Origin: JBDHWG01 sp046328505
GTDB taxonomy: Bacteria; Chloroflexota; Anaerolineae; Epilineales; JAHCIE01
Length of the DNA: 64,000 nt
Direction: 5' to 3'
Assembly: GCA_046328505.1 (NCBI GenBank)
Contig: JAXLWL010000009.1
Span: 124,001 to 188,000, forward strand
Part shown: in pieces, positions 26,849-36,109 of the stretch
Layout of the letters: every line of letters starts with the position of its first letter
Position numbering within the stretch: position 1 is the first letter of the stretch
Position numbers and translations under genes: made by a program
The notes under the pieces: model-generated
What the model saw: only the letters and a program-made list of their open reading frames with translations
Told to the model about the DNA's origin: nothing
Database searches by the model: none

Positions 26849-26880
26849 GTCATTGCGAGGGGCGCGCCTCTCGTAATGAC
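26849..26880. repeat. Minimal foldback palindrome before clpB
   Basis: A 32-base near-perfect palindrome made only of the outer arms of the common repeat (GTCATTGCGAGGGGC / GCCTCTCGTAATGAC), without the middle. It lies 46 bases before the clpB start. Confidence 0.7.
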
Positions 26881-26925
26881 AATCCAAGAATAATGTAATC
26901 GTAAGTGTTGGAGGAGTTAGTTAAT

Positions 26926-27855
26926 ATGGATACCAGGCGATTGACCGAGAAGGCTCAGGAAGCCCTCGAAAGTGCCATCGCGCTCGCCGAGCGCGCGCAA
27001 AATAGCCAGGTCGAGCCCATTCACCTGCTCGTGGCACTGCTCGACCAGCCCGAAGGCATCGTCGGCCGCGTCATCGATAAGGCCGGCGGCAACTCGGCCG
27101 CCCTGCTGCGCCAGGCGCGCGCCGAGATGAACCGCCTGCCGAAGGTGACGGGCGACGTTCAGGTGGGCATGAGCGCGGCTCTGCGCAAGGTCGCGCTCAA
27201 CGCCTACGAGCAGATGAAACCCTTCAATGATGAATACGTGAGCACCGAGCACCTGCTTCTCGCCTTGATGGTCGAGGGCGGGCGCGACGTTAAGAACCTG
27301 CTCTCGAACGCGGGCCTGACCGAGGCCAACGTCCTGGCCGCGCTGCGCGAGATTCGCGGCAGCCAGCGCGTGACGAGCGCGAACCCCGAAGCCACCTACG
27401 AGGCGCTCAAGCAGTACGGGCGCAACCTGACGGAGCTGGCGAAGCAGAACAAGCTCGATCCGGTCATCGGCCGTGACGAGGAGATTCGCCGCACCATCCA
27501 GGTGCTCTCGCGGCGCACCAAGAACAACCCTGTGCTCATCGGCGAGCCGGGCGTCGGCAAGACCGCTATCGTCGAGGGCTTGGCGCAGCGCATTGCCCGC
27601 GGCGACGTGCCCGAGGCGCTCCAGGGCCGCGATCTGATCGCCCTGGACCTGGGCGCGATGGTGGCGGGCGCGAAGTATCGCGGCGAGTTCGAGGAGCGCC
27701 TCAAGGCGGTGCTCAAGGAAGTCCAGGACGCGGCGGGCGCGATTGTCCTGTTCGTGGACGAGTTGCACACCGTTGTCGGCGCGGGCGCGGCGGAAGGCGC
27801 GATGGACGCCTCCAACATGCTAAAGCCCTGCTGGCGCGCGGCGAGCTGCGCATGA
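26926..27855 (+). CDS. clpB: ClpB fragment 1: N domain and first half of NBD1
   Basis: The first uninterrupted part of the broken gene, 309 residues. It holds the substrate-binding N domain (two related halves, IHLLVALLDQPEG and EHLLLALMVEGG) and the first ATPase with Walker A GEPGVGKT, the pore loop MVAGAKYRGEFEERLK and Walker B IVLFVDELHTVVG. Residues after NMLKP are out of frame. Confidence 0.65.
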   Translation: MDTRRLTEKAQEALESAIALAERAQNSQVEPIHLLVALLDQPEGIVGRVIDKAGGNSAALLRQARAEMNRLPKVTGDVQVGMSAALRKVALNAYEQMKPFNDEYVSTEHLLLALMVEGGRDVKNLLSNAGLTEANVLAALREIRGSQRVTSANPEATYEALKQYGRNLTELAKQNKLDPVIGRDEEIRRTIQVLSRRTKNNPVLIGEPGVGKTAIVEGLAQRIARGDVPEALQGRDLIALDLGAMVAGAKYRGEFEERLKAVLKEVQDAAGAIVLFVDELHTVVGAGAAEGAMDASNMLKPCWRAASCA

Positions 27856-28057
27856 TCGGCGCGACCACGCTGGACGAGTACCGCAAGCACATCGAGAAGG
27901 ACGCCGCGCTAGAGCGCCGCTTCCAGCCGGTGTACGTCGGTGAGCCGAGCGTCGAAGACACGATCTCGATTCTGCGCGGCCTCAAGGAGCGCTACGAGGT
28001 CACCACAACATCCGCATCACCGACGGCGCGATCGTCTCAGCGGCGACCCTGTCCGAC

Positions 28058-28107
<50 letters not shown>

Positions 28108-28129
28108 CGAGGCCGCGGCGCGGCTGCGG

Positions 28130-29554
<1,425 letters not shown>

Positions 29555-29566
29555 CGGCGGACACCG

Positions 29567-29714
29567 TGTCATTGCAAGGAGGACGGTAGGACGACGAAGC
29601 CATCTCACGCTGGAAAGAGGCATAGCCATACCGGCGAGAGTTACTAGCACAAGGGCGGGAGATTGCTTCGCCAGCAGGGGCGGCGTACTGCCCCCGCACC
29701 CCGGTTGCAATGAC
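29567..29714. repeat. Foldback repeat after clpB
   Basis: Starts TGTCATTGCAAGGAGG and ends GGTTGCAATGAC, with the central GGGAGATTGCTTCG. A diverged copy of the common palindrome. Confidence 0.7.
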
Positions 29715-29763
29715 TGGATTACGCTAGCTTGTTGATGAAGCATGTTGTTCAGCAACAAGAAAG

Positions 29764-29795
29764 AGGGCGAGTCTCGCGCGAGGCGCGCCCTTTTT
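29764..29795 (+). terminator. Intrinsic terminator after clpB
   Basis: AGGGCG pairs with CGCCCT around an inner CTCGCGCGAG palindrome and is followed directly by TTTTTG. It is placed 210 bases past the clpB stop, behind the foldback repeat. Confidence 0.65.
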
Positions 29796-29855
29796 GTATG
29801 AGCGACGACTCGCTCAGCCTGGCCCTCTCCCAAAATACGAGAGGGGTCAGAAGGC

Positions 29856-29884
29856 TTGACCGTTCGTCGTGGGTCTGCTATCCT
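29856..29884 (+). promoter_or_regulatory. Sigma-70-type promoter of the histidine phosphatase gene
   Basis: TTGACC, 17 bases, TATCCT, with about 30 bases to the ATG at 29918. Confidence 0.6.
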
Positions 29885-29917
29885 CTTGCCGCAATAGTGC
29901 CATGTCGGAGAGCATTC

Positions 29918-30601
29918 ATGACCACCAACACCGTCTACTGGGTTCGCCACGGCGAGAGCTGGGTCAACCTGAGCCACGAGTTCTCGTACCGCATCGTGGA
30001 CAAGCCGTTGACGCCGAAGGGCGTGCTCCAGGCGCAGCAGACGGCCGCGCACTTCCGGGGCGCGCCCATCGCCGCTATCTACGCCTCGCCCCTCAGCCGC
30101 GCCGTCCAGACGGCCGAGGCCATCGGGCAGGTCGTCGGCCGGACGGTCGTCCCGCTGGAAGAGCTTCGCGAGGTGAACGTCGGGCGGTTGGAGACCGAGC
30201 CGCCCACCGCTGAGACGTGGGCCATCCATGCCAGTGTTATCCGCGCCTGGATGGCCGGCGACGTCGATGCCGCTTTCCCGGAGGGCGAGAGCTACCGGAC
30301 GCTTCTGGCGCGCATCGAGACGGGGCTCCGTGAGGCGACCCGCGGGCGCGACGGGGAAAGCGTCGTTGTCGTCAGCCACGGCGGCAATCTCATGAGCGTC
30401 CTGCACGACGTCTGCCCGACATTCGACACGGACGTGGCCCGCCAGACCGGCGTCTCCAACTGTAGCATCACCCGCATGGAACTGACGACCAACGGCGAGC
30501 GCGTCGAGGGCGTCATCCGCGAGTGGAACGCGTGCGGCCACCTGAGCGGCGAAGCCGCCGAACTGGTCTCCGGCGTCCCGGCCAATTACGGCAAATCGTA
30601 G
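29918..30601 (+). CDS. Histidine phosphatase family (phosphoglycerate mutase-like) protein
   Basis: A 227-residue branch-1 histidine phosphatase. The catalytic RHGE motif is in VYWVRHGESWVN. The second arginine is in IYASPLSRAVQTAE, the acid/base Glu in LREVNVGRLE, and the second histidine in SVVVVSHGGNLMS. All four key groups are present, so it should be active. The substrate (sugar phosphates, alpha-ribazole phosphate or others) is not decided by sequence. The start at 29918 fits both the promoter and the family N-terminus; the frame is open further upstream. Confidence 0.85.
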   Translation: MTTNTVYWVRHGESWVNLSHEFSYRIVDKPLTPKGVLQAQQTAAHFRGAPIAAIYASPLSRAVQTAEAIGQVVGRTVVPLEELREVNVGRLETEPPTAETWAIHASVIRAWMAGDVDAAFPEGESYRTLLARIETGLREATRGRDGESVVVVSHGGNLMSVLHDVCPTFDTDVARQTGVSNCSITRMELTTNGERVEGVIREWNACGHLSGEAAELVSGVPANYGKS

Positions 30602-30603
30602 TG

Positions 30604-30626
30604 GGGGCGGGTTTGAAACCCGCCCC
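30604..30626 (+). terminator. GGGGCGGGTTT palindrome after the phosphatase gene
   Basis: Perfect 11-bp arms around a single base, directly after the stop codon. A one-base loop cannot form as drawn, so the apical pairs would open. The same type of dispersed palindrome (GGGGCAGGTT) is found at 35289-35311. Confidence 0.4.
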
Positions 30627-30696
30627 TTCCTGGACTTTGCCCCTTTTAGGAAACGAGAAGTGGGTGACAGCGGCGCTCGATCGCGCCGCTGTCGCG

Positions 30697-31637
30697 TTAC
30701 GCACGGGCGGCGCCAGCAACGGCGTTGGACAGGCCCGTCAGGACCGCCTCTTGTGCTGGCCACTTGTCGCTGGTTCGCGTCCAAACGGCGCGGAATTCGG
30801 TCGTGCCCCACAGAGCGGCGCGATAACTGCGCCATATCGTGATGAATGACCAGCGTTTGGCGCCACCCCACCAACGAGCAGGCGTGGGAGGCCCACCCAA
30901 CAACCCCCAGGCGCGATAGCCGGCCAACACCAACACACCATAGACCCAGACGCTGCATTGAACTGAGACGACGGCAGCGCGCGGACTGAAGCTCTGCTTT
31001 TCACCCACGCCGAAGCAACTCTTCATCTCCCGATGCGCTCCTTCTAGCTCCCACCGCTGCCAGACCCACGCCAGCACCTGTTTGGCGTCCAGAGGCATCT
31101 GCCACACACCATCCTGTTGGATCGCGGAGACGAGATAGAAGCTCGGCCGACGGCGAGCACGGCGGGGTTCCTTCTTGCCCGCCTTCCAGACCGCCCCCCC
31201 AACCACAATCAGGAACAGGGGCGCTCCGCCGCCCGCTCCCGAACATACGGCCCTTTGACCAGATAGCGCAGTCGGAACTGCCGCCCGCGCACATCGACGG
31301 TCTCTGTCAGCCAGTTCTTGCGCTGGACCAGCCAGTCCTCGGGACGGGGCGCCGACAACCCATACTTGCGCCGTCTGTCGCCTGACCAATCGGCGGGCAA
31401 CGGCTCGCGCAGCTTGCGGTTGCGCGCGGTGCGCACGATGACGATGGCCTGGCTGGGCAAGCCTCGCCAGAAGTCAAGCGTGTCGTACGCTCCGTCCCCC
31501 AACACGACCAGGCGTTGACTCACCCGCCCCGCCTGATCCAGCCCGCGCCGCACCCAGACCACGAACTCTAGCCCGACTTCCCACTCTTTCCGCGCCGACA
31601 GCTCACGACGAACCGCCTTTTGAGGAAAGGCCGGCAT
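30697..31637 (-). pseudogene. Truncated, frameshifted DDE transposase (IS4/IS701-like)
   Basis: Two overlapping minus-strand frames form one transposase remnant. The upstream part (31637 down to about 31220) has RLVVLGDGAYDTLDFW with a catalytic Asp. The downstream part has RWELEGAHREMKSCFGVGEK with the catalytic Glu region. They join if one C is removed from the CCCC run near 31217-31222, giving RAAERPLFLIVVGGAVW. The N-terminal part with the DNA-binding region and first Asp is missing. No terminal inverted repeats were recognised. It is not expected to be active. Confidence 0.75.
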
Positions 31638-31639
31638 GA

Positions 31640-31966
31640 AGCGCAGCGCCCCACCCGCGCGCCACGCGCTACCAGGGCGCCGGCGGCCAGGTTTCCGCGC
31701 CAGCCAGCACGGCTAAGTCGTCGGCCGCGGGCAAAGTTGGCCGCAACGACCCTTGCCCCTGCGGCAGCGGCAAGAAGTTCAAGGACTGCCACATCAACCG
31801 CGAGCAAGAGCTGCAAGCGATCCTGGCGCGCAAGGCGCAGCAGCAGAGCAGCCGCGCCCCGGCCCCGGCCGGCGCGACGGTCGCGGCCACCGGCGCAAGC
31901 GCGTCCACGGCGAAGGGCAGCGCGCCGAAGTCATCCGGCAAGAGCGGCAAGAACAAGCGCCGCTAG
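31640..31966 (+). pseudogene. secA: Orphan SecA-type C-terminal tail with SEC-C zinc-binding motif
   Basis: This frame is open from a stop at 31637 to TAG at 31966 and has no start codon of its own. It reads RYQGAGGQVSAP, a short Ala/Ser linker and then VGRNDPCPCGSGKKFKDCH, the zinc-binding SEC-C tail typical of the end of SecA. A 55-residue Gln/Ala/Lys-rich extension ends KNKRR. The transposase remnant begins exactly where the rest of SecA should be. The simplest reading is that this is the severed 3' end of a secA gene. SEC-C also occurs in other proteins, so the gene name is tentative. Confidence 0.6.
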
Positions 31967-31991
31967 GGTCATCACACCCGGGAAACATAAC

Positions 31992-32020
31992 AGAAGAGAC
32001 GCGCCTGGCGCGTCTCTTCT
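31992..32020 (+). terminator. Hairpin after the SEC-C tail
   Basis: Perfect 13-bp arms (AGAAGAGACGCGC / GCGCGTCTCTTCT) around CTG. It shares its core with the palindrome at 19800-19825. The stem end TCTTCT serves as a weak T tract. Confidence 0.5.
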
Positions 32021-32039
32021 GCTACAATAGGCCGGTCGC

Positions 32040-32182
32040 GCTGCTCAGAACACAGAGACCTGCGGTGTCATTGCGAGGCGGGCTTTGCCGCCGAAGCAAT
32101 CTCGCGCGAAGGCGATCTACTCTATAGTGCCTAGAACGTCTTTCGCGAGGGCGAGAGATTGCTTCGCTCCGCTCGCAATGAC
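32040..32182. repeat. Foldback repeat with CTGCTCAGAACACAGAG flank
   Basis: The flank at 32040-32057 equals part of the flanks at 8564-8580 and 55341-55360. The palindrome runs from TGTCATTGCGAGGC (32066) to GCTCGCAATGAC (32182). Confidence 0.75.
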
Positions 32183-32233
32183 GGCATGGCTGTGTTCTTG
32201 TACTGGCGCGTGCCGCCACACGGCATGGTGATC

Positions 32234-32899
32234 TCAGCGCGACGGCGGGCCTTTGGCGGCGACAATGCGCACCTGGGCCCAGGAGCGCTCGATGCGGCCA
32301 TAGGCGCGGCAGGCGAGGTCGAAGGCCGCGCGGCCGCCGAAACGCGCAATCTGGCGATGGTACGGCGGCCACTTGTGAATGTACGGCTTCGACTCTATCA
32401 CCCGGTAGCCCGCCTCGGTGAACAGATTGCCGAGGCACATCGGGCTCCAGCTGTACAGGTGATGGTTGATGTCATTGGGGACGTAGGCGTGTGCCACATT
32501 CTCACACGGCACGACGAACACCACCCGCCCGCCCGGGCGCAGCTTCGAATAGAGGGCCTTCAGCTCGTCCAGAGGACGCAGAGTGTGTTCCAGGGCATGG
32601 TTGGAAATGACAACGTCTACGTAGTCATCAGGCGCCTCGGCGGTTGCTGCGTAGACCTCGACGCCGTTGCTCCGCGCGGTGGCGTGCGCGGCTGAATTCA
32701 CCTCCACGCCGACGCGCCGCCGACAGCCAAGGTTCTTGAGCAGGTAGCCGCCGCCGCATCCGAAATCCAGCACATCGTCCTGGGGACGGATAAAGGCGCT
32801 GAACTTGGTCAGGTTCGCCCAGCCACCGAACTCTCCCCCTGTCGCCTGCCACGCAAAGTATCGCTCATCGTAGTGCTCGCTAACGCGGTCGCTGGCCAT
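32234..32899 (-). CDS. Class I SAM-dependent methyltransferase
   Basis: A 221-residue Rossmann-fold methyltransferase. Motif I is DDVLDFGCGGGYLLKNL, motif II VGVEVN, and motif IV-like VDVVISNHALEHTLRPLDEL. Then comes LRPGGRVVFVVPCEN. The pattern resembles Methyltransf_11/23 enzymes acting on small molecules, lipids or glycans. GGGAGG lies about 11 bases before the ATG. It is divergent from the WYL regulator, with about 70 bases between starts, so co-regulation is possible. Confidence 0.83.
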   Translation of the reverse strand: MASDRVSEHYDERYFAWQATGGEFGGWANLTKFSAFIRPQDDVLDFGCGGGYLLKNLGCRRRVGVEVNSAAHATARSNGVEVYAATAEAPDDYVDVVISNHALEHTLRPLDELKALYSKLRPGGRVVFVVPCENVAHAYVPNDINHHLYSWSPMCLGNLFTEAGYRVIESKPYIHKWPPYHRQIARFGGRAAFDLACRAYGRIERSWAQVRIVAAKGPPSR

Positions 32900-32917
32900 G
32901 CGCGCCGTTCCTCCCTG

Positions 32918-32946
32918 TTGGCGTTCGTACGTCGCTGAAGTATACT
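32918..32946 (+). promoter_or_regulatory. Sigma-70-type promoter of the WYL regulator
   Basis: TTGGCG, 17 bases, TATACT. The ATG of the regulator follows 24 bases later. Confidence 0.6.
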
Positions 32947-32969
32947 CAAGAGTGAAACGGAGTCAGCCC

Positions 32970-33914
32970 ATGAACCGCACGGACCGTCTCCTCGCTATCA
33001 CCCTGGAGCTTCACGCCCACCGCTATACCCGCGCCGAGGACCTCGCGTCGCAGTTCGAGGTCAGCGTCCGCACCATCTACCGCGACGTCGAGGCGCTGTG
33101 CGAGGCGGGCGTCCCGGTCGTTTCCACGCCCGGCTACGGATACTCCCTGGCCGAGGGCTACTTCCTCGCGCCGGTCATGCTCACCGCCGACGAGGCGGGC
33201 ATGCTCTTGCTCGGCGCGGCGTTCGTCGCCGAGCAGGTGGACGCGCCCTATCGGGGAGCCGTTGAGACGGCGCAGAAGAAGATCGAGAAAATTCTGCCGG
33301 AGAGCACGCGGGCCGAGGTTGATTTTCTGCGCGACTCGCTGCGCTTCATGAGCGGCATTCGCCCGCGCGACCCGGCCCTCGAGGAGCGGCTCACCGTGAT
33401 CCGCCGCGCCATCCGCGCCCACGAGGTGCTGCACCTACAGTACCACGCCCGCCACGGCGAGCCGGGCGAGCGCGACGTCGAGCCGCATGGGCTGGTGCTG
33501 GTCGGCGGCGCGTGGCTCCTCACCGCCTACTGCCGCGTCCGCCAGGACGCGCGCGGCTTCCGCCTCGACCGCATCGACAGCGTGACGCCGACGGGCGAGC
33601 GCTTCACCCGCCGCCAGAATCTCTCGGTGCGCAAGCCGCATATCATGGAGTACGGGGACATCGAGGTGCGCGTCCTGGTGCCGGATGCGGTGCTGCGCTG
33701 GGTCAGGGAGCAGCGGCACTTCACGTGGGTTGGGGAAGAGCCGCACGCGGAGGGGGTGGTGATGGTCTTTCGCCCGCGCTCCCTGCGCGAGCTTCTGCCC
33801 TGGCTGCTCTCGTGGGGCGGCGATGTAGCCGTGCTATCGCCGCCGGAGGCCCAGGAGGCTTTACGCGACGCCGGCGCCGCCCTCCTCGCGCGCTACTCAT
33901 CATCGAGCACTTAG
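32970..33914 (+). CDS. YafY-type transcriptional regulator (HTH plus WYL domain)
   Basis: A 314-residue regulator. The N-terminal winged helix has YTRAEDLASQFEVSVRTIYR and DVEALCEAGVPVVSTPGYGY, the HTH_11 pattern. The middle WYL domain (EVLHLQYHARHGEPGERDVE, PHGLVLVGGAWLLTAYCRVR, FRLDRIDSVTPTGERF) and the C-terminal WCX part follow. WYL domains bind ligands, including nucleic acids and nucleotides, and often control defence or stress genes. Nothing near it is a defence gene except possibly the divergent methyltransferase. The start at 32970 fits the promoter. Confidence 0.88.
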   Translation: MNRTDRLLAITLELHAHRYTRAEDLASQFEVSVRTIYRDVEALCEAGVPVVSTPGYGYSLAEGYFLAPVMLTADEAGMLLLGAAFVAEQVDAPYRGAVETAQKKIEKILPESTRAEVDFLRDSLRFMSGIRPRDPALEERLTVIRRAIRAHEVLHLQYHARHGEPGERDVEPHGLVLVGGAWLLTAYCRVRQDARGFRLDRIDSVTPTGERFTRRQNLSVRKPHIMEYGDIEVRVLVPDAVLRWVREQRHFTWVGEEPHAEGVVMVFRPRSLRELLPWLLSWGGDVAVLSPPEAQEALRDAGAALLARYSSSST

Positions 33915-33954
33915 CCCCAGCGGTCTACCACCGAACACACTGCGCACATAGTGC

Positions 33955-34195
33955 TGTCATTGCGAGGAGCGCGTCCGCGCGACGAAGCAATCTCTCGTGC
34001 GTAACAGCAACCCGCTGGTGCAGACCGCTTTTGACAACTGCGCGGGATTGCTTCGCTGAGATGAAAATAGCGCGGCTGTCGCCCTGAGCGTAGCGAAGGG
34101 CCCCCAACGGCACCGGGATGCTTCGCTCCGCTCAGCATGACATTTTCATACTTACGGATGACCCAAGGGTCATATAGACTGCGCTCGCAATGACA
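33955..34195. repeat. Composite repeat: foldback plus inverted 153-bp unit
   Basis: The left part starts TGTCATTGCGAGGAGC. From about 34055 on, the sequence is the reverse complement of the 153-bp unit (GATGAAAATAGCGCGGCTGT, ATGACATTTTCATA, GACCCAAGGGTC), ending GCTCGCAATGACA. The next 60 bases up to the EVE gene hold GCATGCCGTCACACGGCATT, which also follows other copies (32210, 49366). Confidence 0.85.
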
Positions 34196-34259
34196 GATCG
34201 GCGGTCTTTCTCGTACTCGCGCATGCCGTCACACGGCATTGGGGTCTCGGGATGACAGC

Positions 34260-34700
34260 CTAGACATTTCCGTCAGACAATACGGTTTCGACCCCCATCG
34301 CCGCCGCGATTCGGCGGAAGTCGGCCTCGTTGATTTCGAACAGGCCTCGGCGGAACGGGAACCCCCAGCTCTTTTTATCCTGGATGAAATCCAGGTCCGC
34401 GATGAGCGGCTGAATGGGCGCCTCGTCGCACGCCAGGTACTCGATGTTGCGGCGCCAGGGGTGGAATGACGGCGACATCTCGGACTGGTAGAGCGCGTCG
34501 TCCGCGACACGCCCCAACGCGGTGAAATGCTGCAGCGGCGCGCCGTCGGGATAGTCGGTGCGCGGCGAGTAGAACACGATCATGTCGCCACTTTGTAGAC
34601 GCCGCAAGGCCGTGTTCTTGCCGTGGTTCGCCTGGGTGAAGCCGCCCGCTACGCCTCGTTGCACGTGATTGCGCGAGACAGTGTTGATCCAATAGCGCAT
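34260..34700 (-). CDS. EVE domain protein
   Basis: A 146-residue PUA-like EVE domain. Visible motifs: RYWINTVSRNHVQRGVAGGF, TALRRLQSGDMIVFYSPRT, FTALGRVADD and the C-terminal FEINEADFRRIAAAMGV. EVE domains form an aromatic cage that reads modified bases in DNA or RNA and are often parts of modification-dependent restriction. Here it is alone, with no nuclease partner adjacent. AGAGG lies a few bases before the ATG. Confidence 0.85.
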   Translation of the reverse strand: MRYWINTVSRNHVQRGVAGGFTQANHGKNTALRRLQSGDMIVFYSPRTDYPDGAPLQHFTALGRVADDALYQSEMSPSFHPWRRNIEYLACDEAPIQPLIADLDFIQDKKSWGFPFRRGLFEINEADFRRIAAAMGVETVLSDGNV

Positions 34701-34711
34701 AGGACCTCTGT

Positions 34712-34812
34712 TCGTCCCTCACCCCCGTCCCCTCTCCCGCTCTGGGAGAGGGGCGAGACGTGACAAGGGCTGGTCTCCCTCTCCCAAAATAGGAGAGGGT
34801 TGGGGTGAGGGA
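34712..34812. repeat. C/G-rich inverted repeats between the EVE and VOC genes
   Basis: CCCCTCTCCCGCTCTGGGAG AGGGG and a second CCTCTCCCAAAATAGGAGAGGG hairpin lie within 100 bases. The class recurs at 11633-11725, 23950-24005 and 36065-36100. Confidence 0.5.
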
Positions 34813-34816
34813 CGAG

Positions 34817-35167
34817 TTACGCCTGCTGCGGCTGGCGTAGCTCGAGCATGTAGAGGGTGCGGCCGGACGGGTCACGCGTGGTGAAGACGCGGCCGAAAGG
34901 CATGTCCTTGATGGGGGAAACGTCATTGGCGCCGCTCTTGGCCAGGCCCGCGTGCGCTGCTTCGGCATCCGAGACGAACCACCACAGCTCGATGGGCTCG
35001 CCCTCGCCTTCGGAGAGGGCGAGGTTCGCCGCGCCTGGGCCGGACTTGAACTGGACGAAGCCCGGCTGACGGTCCTCGACCTCCAGTCCGATGATGTCAG
35101 TGTAGAAGGGGATGGCGTCGGCGACGCTGGGGACGTGCATCAAAACGAAATTCAGACCGTGTACCAT
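34817..35167 (-). CDS. VOC family (glyoxalase-like) protein
   Basis: A 116-residue single vicinal-oxygen-chelate protein that would act as a dimer. It starts HGLNFVLMHVPSVADAIPFY and has TDIIGLEVEDRQPGFVQFKS, PIELWWFVSDAEAAHAGL and FTTRDPSGRTLYMLELRQP, where the last Glu is the usual metal ligand. AGGAG fixes the start at 35167, not the upstream in-frame ATG. The substrate is unknown. The gene is on the same strand as the PRTase-like gene and separated from it by a hairpin. Confidence 0.82.
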   Translation of the reverse strand: MVHGLNFVLMHVPSVADAIPFYTDIIGLEVEDRQPGFVQFKSGPGAANLALSEGEGEPIELWWFVSDAEAAHAGLAKSGANDVSPIKDMPFGRVFTTRDPSGRTLYMLELRQPQQA

Positions 35168-35288
35168 GATTCTGTCTCCTGTTGGTTCACTGTTTGGGTT
35201 GTCCACTCCACTGTGCCTAGTATCTCACACCGGAGTGACAACCCTATGTCAGGAGCAGAATCGAATGGGACACTTCTGGAAGAAAGTC

Positions 35289-35311
35289 GGGGCAGGTTTG
35301 GAACCTGCCCC
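35289..35311 (-). terminator. Hairpin after the PRTase-like gene
   Basis: Arms CGGGGCAGGTT / AACCTGCCCCG. On the minus strand it is followed by ACTTTCTTCC and lies 20 bases past the stop of the 35331-35867 gene. Confidence 0.55.
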
Positions 35312-35330
35312 GACCGCATGCGCCAGACGG

Positions 35331-35867
35331 CTAGTTCTTGGGCGTGCTCTTGATGAGGTGGTCCAGCAGGCGGCCGAAGCCGGTGCCGTCGTCGAGGCCG
35401 TAGCCCGCCAGGAACACCGAGCGCGTCGCGTGAAAGCCGACGTAGTCCGCGCGCACTTCTGACTCACGCCACGTCTTGTCCACGAGGACGCACGTCTTGA
35501 CGGACTTGGCTCCGGCCTTCGACATCTCGCGCTTGAGGTAGGCCATCGTCTCGCCGGACGTCATCAGGGGCCGCGCCACGATGACGTGCGCGCCCGGGAT
35601 GAGCTTCTCGGCGCCGTCGAGGTAGACGAGCTTGCGCCCCTCCGGTCCCTCGATGATATCCACCAGCACCATCTTGATCGGCAGACCCGGGTTCAAGGCA
35701 CGGCCGAGCGCGCCGAAGAAGTAGAGCACCGACGACACACGCGCCGTCGTCACGAGCACCAAGGGGCCGCTCCCTACGTAGTCCAGGGAAATTTCGCGCC
35801 CCAGTTTTTGAACCGCATCCTCGATTTCATCGGCAGAACGCGCGACTGTCCATGAATCGTCCCACAT
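35331..35867 (-). CDS. HPRT-like phosphoribosyltransferase-fold protein with altered PRPP loop
   Basis: A 178-residue type I PRTase-fold protein. Overall order matches hypoxanthine phosphoribosyltransferase: LVLVTTARVSSVLYFFGALG, IPGAHVIVARPLMTSGETMA in the place of the PRPP motif, TCVLVDKTW, then VRADYVGFHATRS and FLAGYGLDDGTGFGRLL. The usual two acidic residues and DTG of the PRPP loop (VEDIxDTGxT) are replaced by ARPLMTSGET, so ordinary catalysis looks compromised. GGGAGG is best spaced for the ATG at 35867; another ATG lies at 35876. It may be a regulatory or divergent PRTase. Confidence 0.65.
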   Translation of the reverse strand: MWDDSWTVARSADEIEDAVQKLGREISLDYVGSGPLVLVTTARVSSVLYFFGALGRALNPGLPIKMVLVDIIEGPEGRKLVYLDGAEKLIPGAHVIVARPLMTSGETMAYLKREMSKAGAKSVKTCVLVDKTWRESEVRADYVGFHATRSVFLAGYGLDDGTGFGRLLDHLIKSTPKN

Positions 35868-35940
35868 GGCAGTCATCCTCCCTCGGCGGGCGCCAGAAAT
35901 TCCAGGCAATATGGTAAGGCGCCCCGATCTGTGCGGCCCA

Positions 35941-35969
35941 ATTGTACCGCACTCCCCCACCGGGCGCAA
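35941..35969 (-). promoter_or_regulatory. Putative promoter of the PRTase-like gene
   Basis: Minus strand TTGCGC, 17 bases, TACAAT, with about 70 bases to the start. The CCAATTGTA context is shared with the promoter at 18193. Confidence 0.4.
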
Positions 35970-36109
35970 TTTACTTTGACGTCCTCCCCCATCCCCCTTC
36001 TAGCCATTGCCCCTCGGTCAGTCGTTCGTCGTCAGTTGAGTGGCAGGGCAACGGCTAACACCTACCCCTTCTCCCCTTGTGGGAGAAGGGGAGCTAGAGG
36101 TCAAGGGTT

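Noticed and set aside
30523..30849. 108-residue plus-strand frame after the phosphatase
   Set aside because: Crosses the palindrome at 30604 and the transposase remnant; no start site and no similarity.
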